Below are positions 1-8,104 of a DNA stretch of 64,000 nucleotides, piece by piece (the first letter of the stretch is position 1; each line of letters opens with the position of its first letter). The DNA is taken from the NCBI GenBank assembly GCA_011620605.1, contig WOYW01000015.1, forward strand, positions 1 to 64,000. The letters are read 5' to 3'. The DNA is from Bacteroidales bacterium (lineage in GTDB: Bacteria > Bacteroidota > Bacteroidia > Bacteroidales > UBA932). Position numbers and translations under genes: made by a program. Below the pieces are notes generated by a model that had not been told where the DNA came from, did no database searches, and saw nothing but the letters and a program-made list of their open reading frames with translations.

Positions 1-622
1 CAATTTCCTGAACTTCGTCAGTTTTTTTTAACAATATTTTAGAATAAAATAAGTTAATGAGCGTACCTATGTAGTTTCTGTGATTGTCCGTTTTTTGGCA
101 AGCACTTAACTCCTTTTCAAAATAATCATCTGCTAGGTCATAATTTAAGTTACGTAAAGCAATATCCCCCAGATACCCATACAGCAGCACCTGAAGCGGC
201 GGGTCTTCCAAGGCATGAATATTCATGATCCCTTCGGCCTCTTTCAAATGGAGGTATGGCAGTGTGTCCATTGGATTGAGCGAATAACGGACAATTCCCA
301 GGTAGATCAGGGACCGGGCAAGCTTTTCGGGATCTTTTCCGTTCCGGTACCAATCCGCAGCTAACGATATAATGGAATCGTCCCGGAAATCCACATACGC
401 TTTATCCCTGGCTATGGTCAGCAACAAATTGTAATAAGACCGTACTTCGCCGGGATGGCCAGATACATCCATTTGTTCCAAACTGTCCAGGACAACCCGG
501 GGCATCTGATTCAGCAGGCTGTCCAGATTAGCCAGACGTATTTGCATTGCGTTCTGCCTAAGTGCCGTATTGCAGGAAACCAGCAACAACAAACCAAGTA
601 GTATCAGCCGGGAATTTCTCAT
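1..622 (-). CDS. TPR-type lipoprotein, N-terminal part (cut by window edge)
   Basis: The reading frame is open from an ATG at 622 to the window edge, giving 207 residues with no stop. The N-terminus is a short hydrophobic signal ending in a lipobox (L-V-S-C, Cys17), so it should be a lipid-anchored envelope protein. The rest is helical, with Leu/Ala/Tyr spacing that resembles TPR repeats (for example around DPEKLARSLIYLG and LYGYLGDIALRNL). This matches the large group of Bacteroidota TPR lipoproteins that usually continue into a transmembrane segment and a C-terminal helical or HTH region; that part lies outside the window. It is transcribed away from the C69 peptidase gene. The lipoprotein call is solid; the family call is inference. 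Confidence 0.75.
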   Translation of the reverse strand, partial: MRNSRLILLGLLLLVSCNTALRQNAMQIRLANLDSLLNQMPRVVLDSLEQMDVSGHPGEVRSYYNLLLTIARDKAYVDFRDDSIISLAADWYRNGKDPEKLARSLIYLGIVRYSLNPMDTLPYLHLKEAEGIMNIHALEDPPLQVLLYGYLGDIALRNLNYDLADDYFEKELSACQKTDNHRNYIGTLINLFYSKILLKKTDEVQEI

Positions 623-660
623 GATTGTCCCGCTAAGTTAAGAAAATCACCGAAATTGTC

Positions 661-668
661 TATTTTTG
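661..668 (+). promoter_or_regulatory. Putative -7 element for the C69 peptidase operon
   Basis: TATTTTTG fits the Bacteroidota -7 consensus TAnnTTTG and lies 35 nt before the chosen ATG at 704. No convincing -33 TTG is seen at the usual 19-21 nt spacing. Because it lies inside the longer possible reading frame starting at 656, it also argues for the ATG at 704. Confidence 0.4.
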
Positions 669-703
669 TTAGCTCACCGTTGTACGACGCATTACTCTGT
701 ATT

Positions 704-2344
704 ATGAAAAAAATCATTCTGTTACTTTCTTTGTTTCTTGCTTCTGTTATCTGGTCTTACAGCACAGCTTGCACCGTTGTGATTGCCGGTAAAAAAGCCA
801 CTGCAGACGGAAGCGTTCTGAATTCACACACCGATTGCGGACCGGACTGCCGCATACGTATCGTTCCCGGACAACGTTTTGAAAAAGGAACCATGGCTCC
901 TGTCTGGTGGGGATTGCTGGATAATACCCGCCCCATAGACGACTACGGGGAGATTCTGGGGACCATTCCCCAGGTGGAACAAACCTACACGTATTTTCAC
1001 TCGGCCTATTCCCAGATCAACGAGCACCAGCTGTGCATAGGAGAAAGCACCACCAACCAGCGCCCGGAGCTTGAACTGACCAAAGGGGAAGGGGATCAGA
1101 TCATGACCATAGAACAGGCACAGGTCTTTGCCCTGCAACGCTGCAAAACAGCCAGGGAGGCCCTGGAACTGATGACCACCCTGATGGAAACCTACGGGTT
1201 TCTTCCTTCCTGCGGAAAAGATCCCGAGCTGGTTACCCTGGCCGATCCCGATGAAGTATGGGTGCTGGAATTTTTTGCCGTGGGCAAAGGATGGAAAAAG
1301 GACAGCGGAACACCGGGTTGCATCTGGGCCGCCCAACGGCTGCCGGACGACCATGTGGCCGTTATTTCCAACTGGAGCGTGATCAAAGAGATTGACCTTT
1401 CCAAACCGGACCAGTACCGAGCCTCTTCCAATTATATGAGCGTGGCCATAGAGCACGGCTGGTACGATCCCAACGGCACCATGCCCTTTATCTGGAGCAA
1501 CGCCTACGCCGGGATCACCCCGCGCGAAGCACACACCCACCGGCAATGGCTCTTCAACGCCCTGTACAACCCCGATCTTCCCGAACTGCCCCGGCGCTGG
1601 ACCGACAATCCCTACCAGAACCTGAACCAGTACGGTCAGACCGTAGAACCCATTGGCATGTACCCCTTTTCTTTCAAACCCAACAAGCTGCTGACCATAA
1701 AGGACATCATGGATTTCCAGCGGAGCACGTTCACCGGGACTATTTACGACAAGGAAAACGATGCCGTGTGGTACGTCCTCGGCCCGGAAGGACAGATGGT
1801 CAAAAGCCCGCTGGCTACCCCGTTCCCCAATGCCGAGTTGCAGAAACTCCTGAAGACCAACCGGCGCCGCCTGGTTTCCCGCGTTGACGGGGAATACGGC
1901 TTCTGTGCCCAGCTGCGCGGCGACCTGCCCGACGGGATCGGGGGTGTTTACTGGGTATTTGTGGACAACGCCTATACCTCGCCCTACATTCCTTTTTTCA
2001 CCGGCATGACCAAAACACCCGATGTTTATATGGAATACCATCCGGACCATTATTCCGACACCTCTGTCAGGTGGGCCGTGGATGTGGTGGACAATTTGCT
2101 GAACCTATGCTACCAGGAAGCCAAAAAAGACCTGGTCCGGCTGCGGGAACCCATGGAACAGTCGTTCTTTGAAAAGAACCGGGAAATTGAACAGCAATAC
2201 CTGGCCCTGTACCGCACCAACCCGAAAAAGGCCACCGAACTGCTGAACGATCATGCCGCAGCATGTGCCACCACCATCATGGAAACTTACAAGACATTGC
2301 GCAACACGCTTTTTGAAAAATATACAAACAACAAACTAAGATAA
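704..2344 (+). CDS. Secreted C69-family dipeptidase (Ntn hydrolase)
   Basis: The 546-residue protein starts with a signal peptide followed by A-C-T-V-V-I-A-G, so signal cleavage would expose Cys23 as the N-terminal nucleophile, as in peptidase family C69 (PepD-like aminohydrolases). The segment after it, TADGSVLNSHTDCG, is typical of the family, as is the 'GESTT' region near residue 110. Reaction expected: hydrolysis of dipeptides or short peptides outside the cytoplasm. A frame-open start exists at 656, but the ATG at 704 gives a normal signal peptide directly and sits downstream of a good promoter element, so it is preferred. Three nucleotides separate it from the following oxidoreductase gene, which suggests one transcript. 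Confidence 0.9.
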   Translation: MKKIILLLSLFLASVIWSYSTACTVVIAGKKATADGSVLNSHTDCGPDCRIRIVPGQRFEKGTMAPVWWGLLDNTRPIDDYGEILGTIPQVEQTYTYFHSAYSQINEHQLCIGESTTNQRPELELTKGEGDQIMTIEQAQVFALQRCKTAREALELMTTLMETYGFLPSCGKDPELVTLADPDEVWVLEFFAVGKGWKKDSGTPGCIWAAQRLPDDHVAVISNWSVIKEIDLSKPDQYRASSNYMSVAIEHGWYDPNGTMPFIWSNAYAGITPREAHTHRQWLFNALYNPDLPELPRRWTDNPYQNLNQYGQTVEPIGMYPFSFKPNKLLTIKDIMDFQRSTFTGTIYDKENDAVWYVLGPEGQMVKSPLATPFPNAELQKLLKTNRRRLVSRVDGEYGFCAQLRGDLPDGIGGVYWVFVDNAYTSPYIPFFTGMTKTPDVYMEYHPDHYSDTSVRWAVDVVDNLLNLCYQEAKKDLVRLREPMEQSFFEKNREIEQQYLALYRTNPKKATELLNDHAAACATTIMETYKTLRNTLFEKYTNNKLR

Positions 2345-2347
2345 TTT

Positions 2348-3607
2348 ATGAGCTTGGACAGAAGGAATTTTCTAAAGGCAGCCGGAGGTCTGGCTGCCCT
2401 GACCATCCTCCCCAGACACGTGCTGGGAGGTAACGGGTTTATTGCCCCCAGCGACCAGCTGACCAAAGGGATCATTGGTGTGGGCGGTATGGGCCGGGGA
2501 CATATTGCCTACCAGGGATCCCGGTTGGTAGCCGTCTGCGATGTAGACACCAAACACCTGGAAGCCGCCGTCAAAATGGCCCCCGACAAGGTTCGTACCT
2601 ATGCCCATTTCATGGACCTGATAAAAGATCCCAACGTGGATGTGGTCCACATAGCCACCCCTCCCCACTGGCACGGGATCATGTCCGTGGAAGCCGCCAG
2701 GGCCGGTAAGGACATCTGGTGCGAAAAGCCCATGACGCGGACCATTGGGGAAGGCAAACGAGTCATGGAAGCCGTAAAAAGGAACTCCCGCGTATTCCGG
2801 CTCAATACATGGTTCCGTTTCTCGGATACATTTTATGGATTGGGAACCACGGTTAAACCGCTCAAAAAGCTGGTACAAAGCGGCATGCTGGGCTGGCCGT
2901 TGAAGGTGACCATATCCCGCCACACCGGGTTCGATTGGAAATTCTACTGGACCGGTAAAGAAAACCTGGTCCCCGAACCGGTCCCCGAAAACCTGGACTA
3001 CGACCTCTGGCTGGGGCCCGCCCCCTACAAACCCTACAACCCGCACCGGGTGCACCAGACCTTCCGCGGCTATTGGGATTACGACGGCGGAGGCCTTTGT
3101 GATATGGGACAACACTACATGGACCCGGTCCAGTACCTTTTGGACAAGGACAACGAAAGTCCCGTTAAGGTAGAGGTGGATGCCCCGCAACAACACCACG
3201 ACGCAGTAGGCACCTGGCGCAGCATTACATACACTTATGCCGACGGGTGTCAGATCGTACTCTGGGGAGATGACTACGGAGATCCCGATACCCCGTACAT
3301 AGCCGGACCCAACGGGAACGTGTACCCCGGGTTCCGCTGCGACATACCCGACTGGCAACTGAAACTGGCCGGTTTCCCGGAACCCGCCCCTCAGCAGACG
3401 GATTTCATAGAATGCATCCGTACCCGCAAGACGTTCGCCCTGAACGAGACCAACGGTTTCCGGAGCTGCACCCTGGTCAATATAGGTGCCATTGCCGTGC
3501 GGCTGAACCGCACATTGCATTTTGACAACGATACAATGGAATTTATTGACGATCCGGCAGCCAACCGGTTGCTGGAACAACCCATGCGCGGACCCTGGAA
3601 AATCTGA
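2348..3607 (+). CDS. Tat-exported Gfo/Idh/MocA family oxidoreductase
   Basis: A 419-residue protein with a twin-arginine signal (RRNFLKAAGG, residues 5-14), a Rossmann nucleotide-binding loop (GVGGMGRGH, residues 44-52) and the family's E-K-P motif (residues 126-128, lysine in the catalytic region). Tat export with a dinucleotide fold implies that the folded protein carries its NAD(P) cofactor to the periplasm, as in glucose-fructose oxidoreductase. Likely substrate: a sugar or glycoside hydroxyl oxidised to the keto form. It is followed after 5 nt by a DUF1080 protein, a family linked to hydrolysis or elimination of 3-keto-glycosides, so the two may act in sequence. Substrate is not determined by sequence. 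Confidence 0.88.
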   Translation: MSLDRRNFLKAAGGLAALTILPRHVLGGNGFIAPSDQLTKGIIGVGGMGRGHIAYQGSRLVAVCDVDTKHLEAAVKMAPDKVRTYAHFMDLIKDPNVDVVHIATPPHWHGIMSVEAARAGKDIWCEKPMTRTIGEGKRVMEAVKRNSRVFRLNTWFRFSDTFYGLGTTVKPLKKLVQSGMLGWPLKVTISRHTGFDWKFYWTGKENLVPEPVPENLDYDLWLGPAPYKPYNPHRVHQTFRGYWDYDGGGLCDMGQHYMDPVQYLLDKDNESPVKVEVDAPQQHHDAVGTWRSITYTYADGCQIVLWGDDYGDPDTPYIAGPNGNVYPGFRCDIPDWQLKLAGFPEPAPQQTDFIECIRTRKTFALNETNGFRSCTLVNIGAIAVRLNRTLHFDNDTMEFIDDPAANRLLEQPMRGPWKI

Positions 3608-3612
3608 ACATC

Positions 3613-6600
3613 ATGAAAAGAACATTATCAATAATACTGCTAATCCTCCTGGGCACGCTGTCCTCATTGCACGCCCAGGATGCCCATAGAACGGCCGCCA
3701 CCAAGGTGGGCGATGCCCTGAACCAGCTGCCGGCTGCCAACGAAGTCCTTTTCAGCCGGTTGATGGAAGATCTGTTGTCTACGGGCGAGGAAGGCGTCCT
3801 GATGCTTGCCCAAAGGCTCAGGAGCGACGGAACGTCCCTGCCCCAGGCCGAATATGCCCTGGACGGCATGGCACTATACGTAACCCGCCCCGGAGTGGAT
3901 GAAAATGTCCGCACACAAGTGGCGCATCATTACGCCAAAGCCCTTGAAAAAACGGAAGACCCCCTGATCAAGGCCTTTTTCATCAGGCAACTGCAATTGC
4001 TGGGCTCCGGCGAAAGCCTGAATGCCCTGGCTCCTTACATGTTCTCCGAAGAGCTGGCCGGTCCTGCCATACGGGCGGTCACTGCCATCGGAGGCCCGGC
4101 GGCAGTTGATCTGTTGTTGAGCGCGCCTTTACGGGCCGAGACCATTACCGGTCTGGGCCAACTGGGATCCCCCCTGGCGGAAAAACTGCTGATGAATCTG
4201 GCCCAGACCGTCAACAAAGAGCAGCTTCCCCTGGTCTGGCAGGCCCTTTCCCGATGCGGGACCATTGCTGCCTTTGACGTTATGTCTAATGCTCCGGCAT
4301 ACGATTTTCTGCATTACCTGGAACGGGTAGCCCCCGCCGATCCAAAAAAAACCGCCCAGGTACTCCGTTCCCTGATCAAACCCGGCCATGATTCCCAGGT
4401 AAGGTGCTTTGCCCTGTCTCTGCTGCTCGACCTGAGACAAGAGAAAGAAATGCGGACCGTGCTGCGCGCCCTGAACGATACGGACCGGTCCTACCGCAGG
4501 ACGGCACTGGAAGGCACCCGCACGTTCCTCTCGCCGGTGGTCAACTCGGCCGTAATGAAAAAGATGAAACGCCTTTCCGCTCCAGCACTTGCCGATGTGA
4601 TCGACTGGCTGGGAACGCAGCGCAATCCCGCCCTCATCCAGTACATTGCCGATCCCTGGCTGGCCCACAAAGATCTGGAGGTGGCCTCTGCCTCGGCCCG
4701 GGCCATTCTCAATACGCCGGGAGAACACAGTCAGCAGATCCTGGCCGGAATGCTGACAAGCCCCGATCCCCTGAGGACAGACCTGGCACTGGAGTGCCTC
4801 CTGGCTTCGGAAGGTGATGTGGTGCAGGCCGTTCTGAATGTGTATCCCCACACTTCAACGGCAGGAAAAACGGCGGCACTGGCCTTGCTGGGAGCTCGGA
4901 AATCCCGGGAAAACGAGCCGTTGGTGCTGGAAGCCCTGGCGGATTCTTCCCCGGAAGTTCGCCTGGCCGCCGCCTGTGCTTTAAGCGGTGTGGTCCGTCC
5001 TGAAAACCGGGAAACGTATTTCCACCTGCTGGAAAACTCCCCGGAGGAATTAACCAAACCCCTGCAACAGACCGTTCTGTCCAGTCTGTTTGGATATGCA
5101 GCGGAAGAACAATACGACATATTGATTTCCAGGATGCAACAGATTGAGGCCGGATCGCAACCGCTCTATTATGCCCCGCTTGCCGGGACCGGCACCAAAA
5201 GGGCCGTGGATTTTCTGAGCGAACGCTACCTGGAAGAAGGAAACATTCAGGATTACATAACCCTGATCAACCAGTGGAACCCGGCCGGTGCGCAAAAGGT
5301 GATCTTTTTGCGTAAAGCGCTGGAGCGCGTAAACCGTCCGGAAGACATAGTGGCTTTGCTGGGGCAAATGAGAAATACCGGTGCATTCCAGGCCATGGTG
5401 GCATCGGCCCCTTACCTGGGATCGGCCCATAAAGACATTGCCCTGACAGCGGCCATGAACATCTACCGGCTGGCGGTGAACCACAGCGAATTCCACGGTC
5501 CGCTGGTAACGGAATGGATGGAAAAAGTGCTGCAGATCCTGGAAAAAGCCGATTACACGGATAGTGTCTACGACATACAGAATGTGAAGAAATACCTGGC
5601 AGAATTGCCTGAGGAAAGGGGTTTTGAGCGTATTTTCAACGAAAAGGACCTGGAAGGCTGGCAGGGTCTGGTGGGCAATCCCATATCCCGCAGCAAAATG
5701 GATCCGGAGGAACTGGCCCGGGCGCAAAAAGAGGTCGATAAGGTGGCTTTCAGCCAATGGGTGGTCGAAGACGGGAAACTACTGTTCCTGGGCAAAGGCG
5801 ACAACCTGTGCACCAAAAAGACCTACGGGGACTTTGAAATGTATGTGGACTGGCTCCTTTACCCGGAAGGCCCCGAGGCAGATGCCGGGATCTACCTGCG
5901 GGGTTCGCCCCAGGTGCAGATCTGGGACACTTCCCGCGTTCACGTTGGGGCCCAAGTGGGATCCGGTGGCTTGTACAACAACGTGAAAAACCCGTCGGCT
6001 CCGTCGCACGTGGCAGACAACCGGTTGGGCGAATGGAACAGCTTTTTCATCCGTATGGAAGGTGAACGCGTTACGGTATACCTGAACGGAGAGCTGGTAG
6101 TAGACAACGTGATCATGGAGAATTACTGGGACCGTTCACAGCCCATCTTTTCTTGCGGGGCCATTGAACTCCAGGCACACGGCAGCAAAGTCGCCTATCG
6201 GGACATTTACGTCCGGGAACTGGAACGATCCCAGCCTTATACGTTGTCTGCAGAAGAAGAAGCCGAAGGATTTGAGATCCTGTTTGACGGGACAACCTTG
6301 CACCAATGGACCGGCAACAAGACCGATTACTTCACACGTGACGGGTTATTGGAGGTCCGGTCCACCGATCAGGGATTCGGGGATCTGTATACTGTGAAGG
6401 AGTATGACGATTTCATTTTCCGCTTTGAGTTCAAGCTCACCCCGGGAGCTAACAACGGGGTGGGAATACGTACGCCCGGCACCGGAGACGCTGCCTACGA
6501 GGGTATGGAGATCCAGATCCTGGACCATTACGATCCCATTTACCAACCCTGGCTGCTGGATCACCAGTACCACGGATCGGTCTACGGCGTGATCCCGGCC

Positions 6601-6834
6601 CATAACCGCGACGCTCTGCGGCCCGTGGGAGAATGGAACCAACAGGAGATCTATGTTAAAGGCACGTACATCCGCGTTACGTTGAACGGGGAAGTGATCA
6701 CCGAAGGTGACATCTCGGCAGGCCCCATAGACGACAGGAATCATCCCGGGCTTGAGCGTAAGGGAGGAAAGATAGGGTTCCTGGGACACGGATCCAGGCT
6801 GTGGTTCCGCAATATCAGGATCAAGGAATTGTAA
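3613..6834 (+). CDS. HEAT-repeat protein with two C-terminal DUF1080 (3-keto-disaccharide hydrolase) domains
   Basis: A 1073-residue exported protein (signal peptide ending ...LHAQD). Residues about 30-660 are helical repeats of HEAT/armadillo type (recurring patterns such as D-x-x-x-E-V-R-L-A-A-A-C-A-L). Two beta-sandwich DUF1080 domains follow: about 668-870 (FERIFNEKDLEGWQGL) and about 883-1073 (FEILFDGTTLHQWTG). DUF1080 resembles LamG/GH16 folds and has been linked to cleavage of 3-keto-glycosides. Duplicated DUF1080 on a long HEAT scaffold is a large architecture; the scaffold may bind a partner or a polymer. It is the third gene of an operon with the C69 peptidase and Tat oxidoreductase, and it ends 9 nt from the convergent lipoprotein gene. 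Confidence 0.87.
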   Translation: MKRTLSIILLILLGTLSSLHAQDAHRTAATKVGDALNQLPAANEVLFSRLMEDLLSTGEEGVLMLAQRLRSDGTSLPQAEYALDGMALYVTRPGVDENVRTQVAHHYAKALEKTEDPLIKAFFIRQLQLLGSGESLNALAPYMFSEELAGPAIRAVTAIGGPAAVDLLLSAPLRAETITGLGQLGSPLAEKLLMNLAQTVNKEQLPLVWQALSRCGTIAAFDVMSNAPAYDFLHYLERVAPADPKKTAQVLRSLIKPGHDSQVRCFALSLLLDLRQEKEMRTVLRALNDTDRSYRRTALEGTRTFLSPVVNSAVMKKMKRLSAPALADVIDWLGTQRNPALIQYIADPWLAHKDLEVASASARAILNTPGEHSQQILAGMLTSPDPLRTDLALECLLASEGDVVQAVLNVYPHTSTAGKTAALALLGARKSRENEPLVLEALADSSPEVRLAAACALSGVVRPENRETYFHLLENSPEELTKPLQQTVLSSLFGYAAEEQYDILISRMQQIEAGSQPLYYAPLAGTGTKRAVDFLSERYLEEGNIQDYITLINQWNPAGAQKVIFLRKALERVNRPEDIVALLGQMRNTGAFQAMVASAPYLGSAHKDIALTAAMNIYRLAVNHSEFHGPLVTEWMEKVLQILEKADYTDSVYDIQNVKKYLAELPEERGFERIFNEKDLEGWQGLVGNPISRSKMDPEELARAQKEVDKVAFSQWVVEDGKLLFLGKGDNLCTKKTYGDFEMYVDWLLYPEGPEADAGIYLRGSPQVQIWDTSRVHVGAQVGSGGLYNNVKNPSAPSHVADNRLGEWNSFFIRMEGERVTVYLNGELVVDNVIMENYWDRSQPIFSCGAIELQAHGSKVAYRDIYVRELERSQPYTLSAEEEAEGFEILFDGTTLHQWTGNKTDYFTRDGLLEVRSTDQGFGDLYTVKEYDDFIFRFEFKLTPGANNGVGIRTPGTGDAAYEGMEIQILDHYDPIYQPWLLDHQYHGSVYGVIPAHNRDALRPVGEWNQQEIYVKGTYIRVTLNGEVITEGDISAGPIDDRNHPGLERKGGKIGFLGHGSRLWFRNIRIKEL

Positions 6835-6843
6835 CCTTCGGAA

Positions 6844-7227
6844 CTAATTTTTTGTCAGGATATATTCCCCGTCCAGGGATTGTCCGTCAAAAAGAAGGTC
6901 TCCGTCGTAATACAATACCATTGTGGTTGAGTTCAGCGAACGGATCTCAACCACATCGCTTATGGTGGCACTGCCTACTATTACCCGTACGTATATGTAT
7001 ATGCCGTCCAGCGTGTAGGTGGGTGTATAGGTAGGCGCAGATACGGGAGCCGTGTATCCCATGGTCCCGTCTTCCCGGAACGTAACGGTATAGGCGGGTT
7101 CATCGTCATAACTCCATGTTCCCAGGAGATCGGATACTGAATAATGTTTCTGGCAGGATACGGTGAAAATGGTAAAAAGAGCCATTGCCAGTAGCCCCTT
7201 GATCATGCGGATTCCTTGTTTCTTCAT
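6844..7227 (-). CDS. Small lipoprotein, lipocalin-like, function unknown
   Basis: 127 residues with a signal peptide and lipobox (T-V-S-C, Cys25). After it comes DLLGTWSYDDEPAYTVTF, the G-x-W opening and short beta strands seen in Bacteroidota lipocalin-like lipoproteins. No catalytic motif is visible. A second possible start is the Met at residue 8. It lies 15 nt downstream of the EEP-family gene on the same strand and may share its transcript. Confidence 0.7.
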   Translation of the reverse strand: MKKQGIRMIKGLLAMALFTIFTVSCQKHYSVSDLLGTWSYDDEPAYTVTFREDGTMGYTAPVSAPTYTPTYTLDGIYIYVRVIVGSATISDVVEIRSLNSTTMVLYYDGDLLFDGQSLDGEYILTKN

Positions 7228-7242
7228 TGGTAGTATATCTTA

Positions 7243-8088
7243 TTACAGTTCGTATTCAAAAACGGCCAGTACCGGATAATGGTCCGAGACATAAGGAACG
7301 CCAAAGTCATCAGTCACGGTACGGTAGGACAGTGCTTTTGCCCCACGGTAAAATATATGGTCTATGGGAGCCCCGTCGTACGTGCCCCATCCGTTGTAAG
7401 TGGAAAGTGTATCTGTAAGGGGCGCCTCCTGTCTTGCATCCAAAAAATGTGCCTTAACGGGCTCGAACAGCGGATCGTCTATAGTCGCATTGAAATCCCC
7501 GGTAATAAAAATAACGGGCGCGTCTACGGTGATCTCCCCTATCCTGTCAACCAAAAGGCGGGCGGATTCTTTCCGGGCCACCTTGCCTATGTGGTCAAAA
7601 TGTGTGTTGAACAAATAAAAGGTGTTCCCGGTTTCCTTGTTTTTAAAAGCTCCCCAGGTAACGATCCTTTTGCATGCGGCATCCCATCCCAGAGAAGGCA
7701 CATCGGGCGTTTCACTCAGCCAGAAATCTCCTTCCTGCAAAATCTCGAATTTGTCCTTCAGGTAAAATACGGCCGAAAATTCCCCCAGGGAATCCCCGTC
7801 TTCCCGGGCAACCCCCAGTTTGGCATAAGCCGGGAGGCTGTCCAGCAGGTAATGGATCTGTTCCCATATAGGTTCCTGCACGCCAAAGACATCCGGTTGC
7901 AGCTTGTTGATCATTGCAATGGAAGCCGGTTTGCGGATGTTCCAGTTGTGCTCTCCGTCATCCACCAGTGACAGCCGGATGTTGTAGGACATCACTTTCA
8001 GTGTTTCAGGCCCCTTGGAGCAGGAAGACGGGATCAACAGAATGTATGCTGTCAAAAGAGACAGTAAAATTTTAAATGGCTTTATCAT
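7243..8088 (-). CDS. Endonuclease/exonuclease/phosphatase-family lipoprotein
   Basis: 281 residues from the Met chosen at 8088 (a start 12 nt upstream at 8100 is possible). It has a lipobox ending in Cys23 (P-S-S-C). The EEP-fold motifs appear in order: V-M-S-Y-N-I-R, F-G-V-Q-E, N-T-H-F-D-H, G-D-F-N-A, P-I-D-H-I-F and S-D-H-Y-P-V. The metal-binding Glu, the catalytic His/Asp residues and the closing S-D-H are all kept, so it should be an active metal-dependent phosphodiesterase or phosphatase at the cell envelope. Secreted relatives act on nucleic acids, phosphoinositides or sugar phosphates; the substrate cannot be read from the sequence. It lies between the BACON/GLUG lipoprotein upstream (16 nt) and the small lipoprotein. 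Confidence 0.87.
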   Translation of the reverse strand: MIKPFKILLSLLTAYILLIPSSCSKGPETLKVMSYNIRLSLVDDGEHNWNIRKPASIAMINKLQPDVFGVQEPIWEQIHYLLDSLPAYAKLGVAREDGDSLGEFSAVFYLKDKFEILQEGDFWLSETPDVPSLGWDAACKRIVTWGAFKNKETGNTFYLFNTHFDHIGKVARKESARLLVDRIGEITVDAPVIFITGDFNATIDDPLFEPVKAHFLDARQEAPLTDTLSTYNGWGTYDGAPIDHIFYRGAKALSYRTVTDDFGVPYVSDHYPVLAVFEYEL

Positions 8089-8104
8089 ATTAAACTGCAA
8101 AGTT

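Noticed and set aside
824-2050. 408-residue open frame on the minus strand opposite the C69 peptidase
   Set aside because: It mirrors the coding bias of the plus-strand gene, has no recognisable domain and lacks a promoter; the plus-strand gene has clear motifs.
2372-3580. 402-residue open frame opposite the Gfo/Idh/MocA gene
   Set aside because: Shadow frame caused by the high third-position GC of the real gene; no motif found.
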